Shown piece after piece: positions 28,031 through 38,799 of a stretch of DNA of 64,000 bases (position 1 is its first letter; every line of letters begins with the position of its first letter). The position numbers were made by a program, and so were the translations under genes. Under the pieces are notes generated by a model, which was not told the origin of the DNA, searched no databases, and saw only the letters and a program-made list of their open reading frames with translations. The DNA is from Heterodera schachtii. Lineage: Eukaryota > Nematoda > Chromadorea > Rhabditida > Heteroderidae. The stretch spans positions 821,671 through 885,670 of the forward strand of contig SIJG01000017.1 of NCBI GenBank assembly GCA_023374025.1, given 5' to 3'.

Positions 28031-28248
28031 GGTACTTGTGGGTTTTGGGCCTACACCACAAAACTCGACTCCAATTTGTGCGAATTCCTTTTGTGTGAGG
28101 ACTGTAAAAGACACAAAGTTGATCCATTTTAAAAAATTTTGCTTCAGATTGTTGAATTTATGCCGCCAAAATAGTAACGCGCGAAATGCCTTCAGCATGC
28201 TCAATTTTTTTAAAATTTTGTGGTGTAGGCCCAAAACCCACAAGTACC
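28031..28248. mobile_element. hAT-like MITE, GGTACT family, intact copy
   Basis: 218 bases with perfect 33-base terminal inverted repeats beginning GGTACTTGTGGGTTTTGGGC. A perfect 8-base target duplication ATCTCTTC flanks it (28023-28030 and 28249-28256). No coding capacity. The perfect duplication and termini imply recent insertion. It lies between the convergent ends of the nAChR gene and the secreted-protein gene. A decayed relative is at 58579-58761. Confidence 0.88.
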
Positions 28249-28301
28249 ATCTCTTCTCGGTTTGGGCTTATTTCACGGTCTTTTCTTCTCAAAAACGCGT
28301 G

Positions 28302-30887
28302 TCAATCTGTGCGGCTCCGACACAACTTGGTCCGTTCTTCCTCCATCCGTCTTTCTCCATCCGTTCTTTCTCCATCCGTTCTTCCTCCGTTCTCACTGTC
28401 CATTTTTGAATCTGTTTTCACTTCTTGACTCGGTTGTTTTTCATTCCCCGTTGTGGCTTTTTTCCCCGAATTTGCTGGAAAATGCCCAAGCGTAAAATTG
28501 CCGAAGATTTGGGACAGAGTCATGCCCAAATGCCGTGCCAGAATGTCCGTCTTACGATCAGATTGTTGCGCTTTGCCATTCTGAGAATTTTGAACGATAA
28601 TAAAATGGTCGTTCACTGTTCCGGGCGGTGGAGGCGGCACTTGCTGTGAGGTGGCCACAACAAATGCTTTGTGCCTCGGGGTGAGTCGTCTCGCGCTTTT
28701 CCCCCGGGCACTTTCGCTTCCAATCACCGTCCTCCCCTCCATCATTTGCTGTCCTCTTTCTGCCCTTCCTCCTTCTCCCTCTCTTTCTCTTCCTTTTTCT
28801 TCGTCAGTATGCCCAATATTCATCCTCTCTGATTGTGAGTGTTCTTCTCCCTCCATTTTTCCGTGCCGTTCGTTCGTTCCGCCAAATTCGCCATCATTCG
28901 CCACAACTTTTCGCTGCTGTTCCGGGAATAAATGTCGTTGCAGCAAGGTCTTTTCGATCACATAGCTCCGGTTTCCGATCAGCAGTCGGCCGTCCTTTGG
29001 CAAAGTGTCCACCGTGGCCAAATAAACAAAGCCGGGCGGAAGTTGCGGGGACTGATCCGCCGGTGCCACTTCAATTTGGCCTTTTGGTCTGCCATTTTGT
29101 TGTTGTTTTGTTACATTTTGTTCGGCTTTTTCGTTTCCATTTGAAAATGAAACATTCAATGCTTCGCTTTTAAACTTTTGCTCCGATTGGTTTTCCGCCG
29201 GCGGATCACCGATTATTATCGTCGGAAGTGAGTCCAACAATCGGTCTTCTTCTTGCATTTTTTGCGATGACTTTTCTGTTTGCTTTTGCTGCGGTTCTGA
29301 ATTGTTTTTCGATGCCATTTTCCCATTCTTTTTCATTGGCGCCGTTCGTCCCGAATTTGTCGGCTCGGGCGAATCGCGATCCAAAATGCGCGGCATTTGT
29401 TGTGCTGGTCTATTTTGCTTTTTGGGCCCTACTCGTCCTCTGCCGTTGGTTGCCTTAAAGTGATCGGAAGGTGCTAAAATGTGATCAGTCCTTCCATTTT
29501 CCCTTTCCCACCTTTCCCAATGTTTCCATGAGTTTCTGTCTCTGTGTTTTGTTTCGACTTTTCTGTCCATTTTCGACCGCTTTTTCCACCAAAGAAGAGA
29601 CCACTTCGACCCCCGAGGGTAAATCCCGAAACACTTCTTCCTTTTTCTTCTCCTTTATACTCTCTCCGTTCGTTTCAAGTGCGTCGTCGTTTCCACCTGA
29701 GATACGCTTCTTTCCTTCTTCCTTTGGCACTGTCTGTGGCCGTTTTGTCGTTGGCACGGTCGGCCAAAGAATTGGAGGCAGTTCGCTTTTGCTTCTGACC
29801 GGCACTAATTTGGGCCATAATTTAACTTCGTCTCGTTCAATCGCCGCTTCGCCCGACCATTCCGCAATTCCCCGAAGCGTTTGCCCCGCCGATTGCGTTT
29901 TGGCGGCGTCTCTGCGGACTCGGCCCGATTCTCTCTAAATTAATTTGTTTGACAATTATTTCTGTAAATTGGGTAATTTGTTCAAATTTCCGGCATTTTA
30001 ACGCCGTCTCATTCCATTTATTCAACTAATTAATTCCTTTTTTGCCCATTTCACTTTTCGACTTTTTCTCACTTCCAAAGAGTGTTCTTGTTCTTCCGCA
30101 TTTCTGCTGCTTCCGTCCTCTTTCACAACAAAAAGTTTTGTGCCCTTCAGCGTTTGCTTTTTCGTTGTCGCCGTTGTTGAACTTCCTTCGGTTGGTTCTT
30201 CCAAATCCCACCATTCCTAAAATCGTTCAAATTTAAACTGTTAAATCGCATTAATTAAAATTCATTGCTCGCCTTGGGAGGGAAATTCTCCTCCCCTTTT
30301 CGTTTTTCTCCCTCCTCCCATTCGAATTCCTTCTCAGGCACTTCCACCTCTTTGGCATTCTTTTTCCCGTCCTGCGGTTCGTCCAAACTGAAGTCCAAAT
30401 TCAGCAGGTCGTACTCCGTCAGAAAGTCGTCGTTCAGTGTGTCGTATTCGCTGACAGTCCCTTCGGCTTTTCTCGGCCTTCGCTTCATCGGCTTATTGGC
30501 GCCTGCTGACAGTGAATGAGTGATCAAGAAGCTAATTGCTCTTAATATCTGATCAGAAAAACGACCTTTCGGTTGCAATTCGCCGGTGTTTCCGATGTCC
30601 AACCGATCATTCATTGGAATGGTTGTGGTCCGTCTGATCGGATTCTTCAGGCCCTCTCGGCTCCAAACTGACTGGGCCAACTCCGGCTCCAAAATGCTGA
30701 ATGCGTGTCTCAAATGGCCCACTTTGGCCCCGTCCGACCTCTCCGGCATGTCAAATCCGCCATCGTCCGGCAATCCCGAGATGGGTTGCCCACTTCTGAC
30801 CACACCGGTGAACAGCAGCAGCGGCAGCAGAACAGAGAACAGTATATGGAGGACAGCCTCATCGGACCAGGAAATTTGGTGTCGCAT
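28302..30887 (-). CDS. Unknown secreted, low-complexity protein
   Basis: I do not recognise this protein. Five exons join in phase from the ATG at 30887: the first ends near 30567, the second ends at 30273 with a GC donor, then ~30205-30057, ~29936-29516 and ~29466-28302 (stop). The N-terminus is a clear signal peptide (HILFSVLLPLLLFTGVV). Next comes an acidic stretch (YDTLNDDFLTEYDLLNLDF), then long Lys/Arg/Gln/Asn-rich regions. The only ordered-looking part is PPGFVYLATVDTLPKDGRLL followed by IGNRSYVIEKTLLQ, and near the C-terminus ARHLGMTLSQIFGNFTLGHF. No cysteine-rich module, no transmembrane helix after the signal. Product about 780-800 residues. Probably secreted; function unknown. Confidence 0.62.
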
Positions 30888-31839
30888 TTTTGGGGAATTA
30901 GGTCAGTGTGTGAGCCCACAGCCCGGGGGCTTTTTGCTGCTGCCGCGGGCGATCTCCGCCGATCATTTGGACTCCCCCAGCCCACCCGACGGTGCCTTTG
31001 CACATCGATCGGAAGGACAAAAGCCGGTTGTTCGCCTCGTCGGGGCCTGGACATTGGACGGATCAGCGACCGACCGATCCGATGCACACACCGCCACACT
31101 CATTAGCCACGTAATTCACACCAATTGCTGCTGTTGTGGCGATGGGAACGGTACCCCCCCCCCCCCCCCTTCTCCCCCCCCGGCCATCCATCAATCGAAA
31201 AAGCAAAGCGAAAAACGGCGGATGGATTGTCGTTGCTGCACAACTCGTTCTTTTTCTGCCGTTCATTGTCCTCTCCACCTTCTCTTTGATGAGAGTTGTG
31301 CAACTTTCTTTCTTCTTCTTCTTCTTCTGCTTCTTCTTCCGCCTGTTGCCGTGTCAAATTGCGCAATTCCCTCACCGATTGTCTCTTTTTCTTTTCTTTT
31401 GGTCCAAATGTAAATTAATTCAGTCAGTCGCTTAATCAAAAGAATTTAAAGAATTTGCAAATAAAACAGCAAAAAATTGGAAGAGAAAGACGAATTAAGA
31501 ATTAAGTATATATTATTGATAAATGGCTTATTTGAATAAAATGAACAACGAATATCAAAAACAAAAAAAGAGCAACAAAAAAAAGACGAAACGGAAACAG
31601 CGAAAATGTGGAAAATTGCGAAGGGGAAAAAGAGGGAGAGGGGGAGGGACAAGTCGAACTCATTTAGCAGAACAGTAACATAAAACTATTTGTAAGGGAG
31701 AAGAAGCGAACTTACAGTGAATGGTCGTAAATGTCGAACAATGTCAATTTATTCCATAATTATTGGCTCCTTTTCCGTGTGTTTTCTCTTGCAGAAATTC
31801 TCTCTCTCTCTCTCTCTCTCTCTCGCTCTCTCTCTCTCG

Positions 31840-31932
<93 letters not shown>

Positions 31933-32672
31933 CTCTCTTTCTCTCTCTCTGTTCGCTGTGTTTTTTGTTTTCAAAATTTGGATTATCGTAAGCCTTCAAA
32001 ATGAATCTCCGCTTTGCTTCTTACACTGACTGCTTTTGCCCATTGTTTCGATTGGACGGATCGCAAAAAAAAAACACACCGATTACCGCCACCGCCGAAT
32101 TCGCAGCTTTTGATCGTTAATTGCCCTTGGTCCGCTGTAATTCTCAAAATGCTCCGGTCGCCCCCCCCCCCCCCCCCCTCTCTTTGCTGGTAAATCGTTC
32201 ACTTTCTCTCGGCCCATTTGCTGTTCGTTGCTCCTTCCCCCCCCCCCTTTCACTTTCCCTTTCATTTTGTTGGTTTGGTTGTGTCATTGCCATTGATTGT
32301 GCGCAACTTTTACAAAGGAGAACGTTACAATGAAGAACGAAATAAAGTTTTTAAGTTTTCAAACAAATTATATTCACTTAAATTCTTTTCGTATCGTTTT
32401 ATCTCAAATGCCATTCTCTCCCTCTCTCTCTCTCTCCCTCTCTCTCTCCCTCCCTCCCCTCTCTCTCTGCCTCCCTCCCCCGCCCTCTCTCTCTGCATCC
32501 TCCCACTCCCTTCGACTCCCTCTCTCCTACCTCTCCTCCATCCATCTTCTCTTTTGCTCTCTCTCTCTCTCGCTCTATCTCTCACTCTCTCCTCGTTCTC
32601 CCTTTTCATCTCTCTCTCTCTCTTTCTCTCATTCTCTCTCTCTCTCCCTTTTATTTAGGCACAATTCCTTAA
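30888..32672. other. Intergenic, microsatellite-rich
   Basis: Upstream of both the secreted protein (minus) and the saposin-like gene (plus). Contains poly(C) near 31155-31180, the CT array at 31799-31950, poly(C) near 32161 and 32240, and a second, imperfect CT-rich zone at 32415-32650. Open frames over it read as Ser/Leu or Arg/Glu repeats and are artefacts. No gene supported. Confidence 0.55.
31799..31950. repeat. CT/GA microsatellite
   Basis: About 150 bases of nearly pure CT dinucleotide with a few CG interruptions. All six frames stay open through it, which explains long spurious Ser-Leu or Arg-Glu frames. Confidence 0.97.
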
Positions 32673-33589
32673 ATGGTGTCCCCCTTTGTCCGGCCTCTTT
32701 TCCCTCTTCTCCCTAATTGCCATTATTATCATTTCTTTATTGTCCTCGGCTCTTTCCATGGATGGAGGCCAAAATAAGGTGAAAACTGTTGACTTTGAGA
32801 TTTTGACGCGAGAACAGCTGTGCGTACTTTGCCAAGCGGTACTGAACCGATGGAAGGGACAGGCGAACAAAAATGAGCAACACTTTAGGGAGGTCGGCAC
32901 GGGAAGAAAGGGGAAGCAATGGGACGAAACGGGGGCACGAAGGGAGGGGGGGGGGGGAGGGGATGGCAGGGTGTTGAGTTCGGCATCAATGACTATAAGT
33001 CTTGACATGTTTTTGATGCTTTACTAGTTGTCCCCCCCCCCCCCCCGCCCCTCTCCGGTGTCATAAAAACTCGTACAAAAGGCAACTCATAAAAGTTGTA
33101 TAAAAGACAGCTCGTATAATTGTTTAGGTTAGACTTAGGCTTAAGCCTAAGGCCTTTATTTTGTAAAATTTTGTAAAATGCGGGTTGCCTATTGTACGAG
33201 TTGTCATTGACGCCCGTCCCCTCTCTTTTCTGCCCCCCGCCCCTCCAATTTCGTCCCGTCGGCACTTTCAGGAAATACTCGACTCCTGCTCGCTGATAGA
33301 AAATCCATCCGAAGCGAAAAAATGCCGTGATGGAGTGACCGATGCCAAAGTGGCGAGACTGAGGAAGGAAGGGACGGAGGAAATGTGCGTGGCGGAGGGA
33401 TTTTGCGGAAAGGGAGAGATGAAAGAGTTGGAGAAGAAGATGGAGCGGATGGAGAAGAGAATCGACGCCAGGAAGCAGAAGTTCGAGAAGGGACTGCGCA
33501 TAATTCCGCCCGTCGACTTGAGCCCGGCAAAGTCAGTCCCAGAGGACAAAGCGACGAACACAACGAAACAGACGATGGGCGGAGGATGA
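32673..33589 (+). CDS. Saposin B-like secreted protein
   Basis: Two exons, 32673-32892 and 33272-33589. The six cysteines follow the saposin-B pattern: CVLC in exon 1, then DSC, KKC, EMC and GFC in exon 2. Saposin-like proteins are small helical lipid- or membrane-binding proteins; in nematodes many are secreted amoebapore-like or lysosomal factors. A Lys/Glu-rich helical tail follows (ELEKKMERMEKRIDARKQK). The hydrophobic leader SLFSLIAIIIISLLSSALS is in frame with the domain, but the ATG at 32673 is one base out of frame with it: five C at 32680-32684 where four would make one continuous signal peptide and mature protein. A pyrimidine-rich acceptor (TTTATTTAG, ending 32659) sits just before the ATG, as for trans-splicing. 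The intron carries the inverted-repeat element described separately. Confidence 0.68.
33055..33213. repeat. Inverted-repeat element (MITE-like) in the saposin intron
   Basis: The left end reads ACTCGTACAAAAGGCAAC and the right end, read on the other strand, ACTCGTACAATAGGCAAC. The interior is AT-rich with a small palindrome (AGGCTTAAGCCT). A fragment of the same termini is at 7204-7250. Non-coding; superfamily not determined. Confidence 0.6.
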
Positions 33590-34494
33590 ATGATCGAGCG
33601 AACCGATTGATCAATCACAAAGGGAGACGCACTTATTCTGATCACAATTGTCCAATCACATTGCCTACGTTTCATTGATCACTTTCTGCCGACCATGTGA
33701 TAGATCATCTCTCATTAGGCGAAATGATTAATCACCACCATAATAATGATGACGAATGAGTGAGTGGTGTTTGCTCAGTCATACACATATTATAGTTTAT
33801 CATAATAACAGTAGTTTATCAATTACCGACCTGAACCCCGGCGGGAGTTACTTTTGTCCGGGTCGGCAGGGCGGACACTGCCGCACTTCGTTTGCCCATC
33901 GATTATTTCTTCGCCGACGACGACAGAGCGTCTGTTTGGGGCGCTCGGGGGGGGGGGGGGGGGGGGTGAGCTGTGAGCTTCACCCCCCCCCCCCCCTCCA
34001 TTCGTCGGTCGCTCGCCACGAGTCCAAAGTCCCCCCGATTCACTATTCTTTTTCTTTACACCGCCAAATGGTCCAAAAGCGGCATCTTTTTGTTGATAAA
34101 TTTGGTTTTATTAATACAACAAACATTTGTCCATATAAATTCAAATTAATTTGTTTGCCATTCCAATTTTGTCTTGCTAAATTTTGCTCCTTCAGCAGAA
34201 CATTCGCCCTAAATAAATTGCCAAAATGGACTTTTGTTTTCCAAATTCAATGGTTTTCTTTTGTTTACTCATCGAATAAATGGGGGGGGGGGGAGGGAAT
34301 GTGAAGAGAAAAGGGCGGAACGGAGGACAAAATGTCCTCAAAAAATTCACAAAAATACCAATTCAAAGCCAACACAGCCCATTCATTTAGAGAGAAAGTC
34401 AACACCAAATAATCATTTAAAGCTAATATTTGGCGACAATAAATTGAGTCAATTTAAAGGAATTTAAATATTTTATTTTCAAAAACTCTTAAAA
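33590..34494. other. Intergenic with poly(G)/poly(C) hairpin
   Basis: Starts with TGATCA-rich DNA (33590-33700). At 33947-33996 about twenty G are followed after a short loop by about fourteen C, a perfect potential hairpin or G-quadruplex. AT-rich beyond 34080. No coding evidence. Confidence 0.6.
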
Positions 34495-37400
34495 ATGGTA
34501 AAATCACAGCAATTAAAAAAAGCCGAAGAAAGTGAAGTTGGAACAGCACAAGTCGAAGCAGAAGAGAACCCTTTTCTGGTCGCATTGGACGAACTCAGCC
34601 GAAAACAGCGAACGGACGAAAAACGACGGGGGGAAATGACACCGACGGAAAGTCCAACGGAAAGGGAGCAACAACAGGTGGCCAATCGACGCATTAATTA
34701 TGCTAATGGCCTAATTAGACAGTTATAACAGAAATTGCCCTTATTAATCAATTAATTGATGCCTTTAATTGACACATTCCCTCGAATTAGCACATTTGCC
34801 TGTCCGCTTGTGCGCCTTCGGACGCCAACCTCAGCGACTTTGTCGATGAGTTTCCGTCCGCCGATGAGGGAGACTCTCCCTCCAGCGACGGTCGGCACGG
34901 CGTCTTCTTCCGCAACGATCTCTTCCCGTACAGCTCCGGCTCGTCCCCGGTCGCCTCCTTCCGCTTGGCCGTCCACCATTCGCGCGCCCCCTCTACTTGC
35001 GGCAAATTCAACGAGTCGCTTCTCGGCGGATTGGCCAATTCGGCCACGCTGAAGTCGTCGTTGTGCGTTTGCACGTCCATTCGACGGACGGCCGCGGTGG
35101 TAGAGGAGGAGGAAGAAGCGACGGAGGGCCGGAAGCTGAAGCTTAAGGAGCACCCGGTGACCGACGAGTACAAAGTGTCACACGAGGTTTACGCGGTCCG
35201 GGCTGGGGGGATTTTATCCACCCATGCTCAACCAACAGATCGTCGGCATTGGCGAAAGCGGCAAAGTTATGGTAAGCGTAGCACATACATATTGATCACT
35301 GTTTTTTGGGCTTTGATCAGCGATAAAAACCGTTCGCCAATCACTCTATTTTTACTCTGATAAGCGGACTTCTTTAAATAAACTGTTGTTTCCGAGTAAA
35401 CACAATCTTTGGTGACCACTGATCAAGCAGCAATTTTCTGCTGCAGCACTCTGACACTCTTCTGATCATTGATAAAATGCTGATCACTTATCGAATTTAT
35501 CTTTTTCTTCTGCTAATCACTCACTTTTTCCCCTAAGGCATGTTTCCATAAACGACGCGGCGAAAAGTGCGCGCTGAAAGTGTTGCGTGACAATGCGCGC
35601 AGTCGGCGCGAGTTGGCGCTGCATTTGTCGGTGGTTGGGCATCCGCACGTGGTGTCCATTGAAGACATGTTCGAGAACAGCTTCGACGGACTCAAATGTT
35701 TGCTTGTGGTGGTCGAATTCATGGGAGGAGGCGATCTGCTAACCATCTTCGAGCAGAACGGACGATTGGCCTACTCGGAAAAATGTGACAAATGGTCGAC
35801 AAGTCCGAAAACCCATCCCCTTTCCCATAAGGTGTGGCCCGAATTGTGAGCCAAATTGGCAGTGCTGTGCAGTATTTGCACGAGCGGAACATCGCACATC
35901 GGTGGGAAATTTTAAAGGAAAAAAGATTTTTGGATTTCATGAGTTCCATTAATTTTTACTGGGTAAATAATTTTTTAATTAATTAAAAAGTAAATTTTAC
36001 AAAATTGATTTGAAAATTAGCGCAAATAATTTTTAGTTGCCGAAGGTTCAAAGCCAAGCCAAACTTTTAGGGCCTTCCCTGGATTCCCTCACAAAACAAT
36101 TGCAATTGCTCTTACTTTCCAAAATTTTAATAATGGCCCGAGAAACCTATCTATCTCGAGAATTTCACTGATCGCAGTGAATTTTGCAGGGACATTAAGC
36201 TGGAGAACATTCTGTGCAGTTCCAACGCAGTGGAAAAGTGCACCTTCAAATTGGCCGACTTTGGCTTCGCCAAACGCACGGAAAAGGGCCGACTGATGGA
36301 GTCGCCGTGCTGCACCCCGGCGTATGTGTGCCCCGAGGTGGGCAATTTGCTAAATTAATTAATGACGGAGGCAAAGGAACACTTTCAGATTCTGAACCGC
36401 AACCATTACGACAAGGGATGCGACATTTGGGCTTTGGGAGTGGCCACTTACATTCTGTGAGTCACAGAATGGCATTTTTGCTGCCACAAAATGGCACTCC
36501 AACCCCAAACCGTCTTTTGTTTTCAGTTTGTGCGGTTACCCACCCTTTTATTCCATGCAGGGCCTTCCATTCTCTCCGGGGATGCGCGAACGGAATCAGT
36601 GAGTTGAGAAAAAACGAAAAAGTGCCAGTAAATGCGAATTCAGTGGAGGGAATGTTCGCCTTCCCCGAGGACGAATGGGGCACCATTTCTCACTCAAGTG
36701 AAACTAATTCGGACCAAAAATCAAATTTGATTAACATTCAGCTAAAAATATCATCGCTGCCATGCTTAGGACGGACCCCACGGAGCGAATTACCATTGAA
36801 CAGGTGGGCAATGGGGGAGGGGGGGGGGGGAAAGTGCGGGTGCCGATTGGACACTAAACCCAAATTTGTAACGGAACCGGAACACACGATTTGCTGATTA
36901 CAATATTCTACTGTACTAGTCCTGAAAATACTATCATGGAAACTCAATCTTATAATATAGCCCCGTAAATTCGATTTTCCGGGCTCTAAATGGAGGGTAT
37001 CTTTGGCACAAATGCATAGCTTATGCTTCATTCAGCTGATGGCTTCCTCTTTGGCACGTCCTCCAGCCCATCTTTCAAATGCTTTTCCGCTTCCCCCCGT
37101 CCATTCCGATTCGTCCCTTTCCGACGGTGGTTTCGAATCGGCCGCGGAGACGGCTAAGATTTTCTCATCTGCGGAGAGCGGAAGCGAAAGTCACACTGAA
37201 TGCGAATGCAAAGTGCCGAGGGAAAAGGCCAAACGGAGAGCGCACTTTTTCGTCGGCAGTGGCGCGAAGTCATCGCTGAACATGCCGAAAATGGGCGTGC
37301 CATTGCCACGGGAACGCGTGTACAGCATACAGGTGGACAAAGCATGGCAGGGCATTTTTATGGAGATTTTGGGGGGATGGAGAGGGGGGGGGGGTATTTT

Positions 37401-37600
37401 AGGGAATTTGGAAAATATAAAAACGAAAAATGCAGGAAAATGTCAGCCATGCGCTTGCGATGATGCGATTTGGCGGAGATTTCTGTGCACTGCAAGAACT
37501 AAAAACAGTGAAAAACAACGCATTGTTGGAGAGGAGAAGAGCCGCAAAAATGAAAACAGCGAAAGCGGAACACCAAAAAGTTGAGAGAGACGGCGAATAA
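34495..37600 (+). CDS. MAP kinase-activated protein kinase (MAPKAPK2/3-like)
   Basis: Ser/Thr kinase of the MAPKAPK family, activated by p38-type MAP kinases. Exons: 34495-34677, 34791-35186, 35239-35271, 35538-35784, 35832-35901, 36190-36337, 36389-36456, 36527-36598, 36644-36697, 36742-36803, 37036-37332, 37436-37600. An acidic Ser-rich N-terminal extension of ~180 residues precedes the kinase. Kinase landmarks: GIGESGKV (P-loop), CALKVL (catalytic Lys), HRDIKLEN, LADFGFAK, PAYVCPE (CPE in place of APE), YDKGCDIWALGVATYILLCG, GYPPFYSMQGLPFSPGMRER and TDPTERITIEQ. The C-terminal exon (ALAMMR, ALLERRRAAK) matches the MK2 autoinhibitory/NES region. All phases close except exon 36527-36598, one base too long (see findings). 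Intron 35272-35537 is TGATCA-rich. Either mak-1 or mak-2 of C. elegans could be the nearest relative. Confidence 0.88.
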
Positions 37601-38799
37601 ATGGGCAAAGAAACAGAGGAAAAGCATAGTAAAGAAGAAGAAGAAGCAAAGCGGAAGGGATGGGTTGTCTGTCGTTTATGTAATTGTATTTTTGTCATTT
37701 TTATTAATAATCAGAAAACATTGTGCCAGACTTTGCCAATCCATGGGAAAGTGGGGGGGGGGGGCAAATGAATTATTTGTGTATTTATATTTCATTTACG
37801 TTACGCTCACATCTGGGATGAACATTTGGGACAGTATGATTCAGGATTTAATACAACCACAAAAAAAGGAATTTCCCGGAAGACTTCGAACTCCCGCCCA
37901 CGGCTCCCGCTTCCGAAAATTATTTTTTACCGGACTCTAATACATACATTAAAACATACTTACGCATTAAAATAACTTCATTTAAAATTATTTTTAAATT
38001 AAAAAGCTCAATTTATCGCGAATGAATGCTTAATCGGTATCTGCTTTTGTGTATAAGTTTATAACAGAATGGGCATTGCTTAGATTAGTTATTTTCTCAT
38101 ACAGTAGTCATTCAAATGTTTAAAATATAAAAATGAAGAATTAACATTTCCTTAATATGCTTATTTTAATAAATTCTTTATTTGCATTATTCGGATTTCG
38201 TCCCAGTACGAATGGGAAACAATTGGGGATTGATTAATCTTTGTTTTCAACCTTTTTCTTCAGTTATTTGATATTTATCCGCAATTTTAACGGATCACAA
38301 CAAAAACATTAATTAAATTTGCGTAATTAAAAGGGAATTAAGGAGACGCGCTTCTTCCAGTTGTTCACTAATCCGCGTACACAGCACGCGTCAAAGCCAA
38401 ACGGAGCTTCTGGTTGAAGGCGAATCGACACGGAAACGGAAAAGGGGTCATAATTTTGGACCGAAATTTTGTGCTATGCCTGACCAAAAAGGATGACAGC
38501 AAGCTCAAGCATGCAAAACCGACTATTGATAACACTTAGTAGGCAAACGAATGGATTTAGACAAAAACAATCAAGGACACATGAATTTAATTGTAAAATA
38601 TATTTTTTTAAAAAATAAAAACAATTTAAAAAAAATGTCGATGAAATTTATTCGTTTGTAAATTCTGAAGGGGAGAGGCGCGGGGGACTGATTTTATTAA
38701 TAATCATAAAACTTTTGTGCCAGTCTTTGCCAATCCATGGGGAGGGGAGAAATGTTGCAACTTTTGGGGGTGTTTTTGATTTGTACTTCTTGATCACAT
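37601..38799. other. Convergent AT-rich spacer
   Basis: Between the kinase stop (plus) and the receptor stop (minus). Mostly AT-rich without coding signs; it contains poly(G) at ~37752 and the ABC-transporter exon fragment at 38373-38412. Confidence 0.5.
38373..38412 (-). pseudogene. Fragment of an ABCC NBD1 exon
   Basis: 40 bases that differ at only two positions from 10774-10813, the ABCC10 exon just after the LSGG signature. On the minus strand it reads QKLRLALTRAVYAD. A nearby 9-base piece (38345-38353) also matches 10763-10771, so the parent stretch seems split by an insertion of about 20 bases. No rest of a transporter is nearby. Confidence 0.7.

Noticed and set aside
30586..31413. 275-residue plus-strand frame opposite the secreted protein
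   Set aside because: Antisense to an in-phase exon with a signal peptide; the rest runs over poly(C) and has no domain.
31717..32029. Open frames of Leu-Ser or Arg-Glu repeats
   Set aside because: Produced by the CT dinucleotide array in every frame.
33756..34304. 182-residue frame in the spacer before MAPKAPK
   Set aside because: Runs through poly(G)/poly(C) with Gly and Pro runs; no homologue or splice support.
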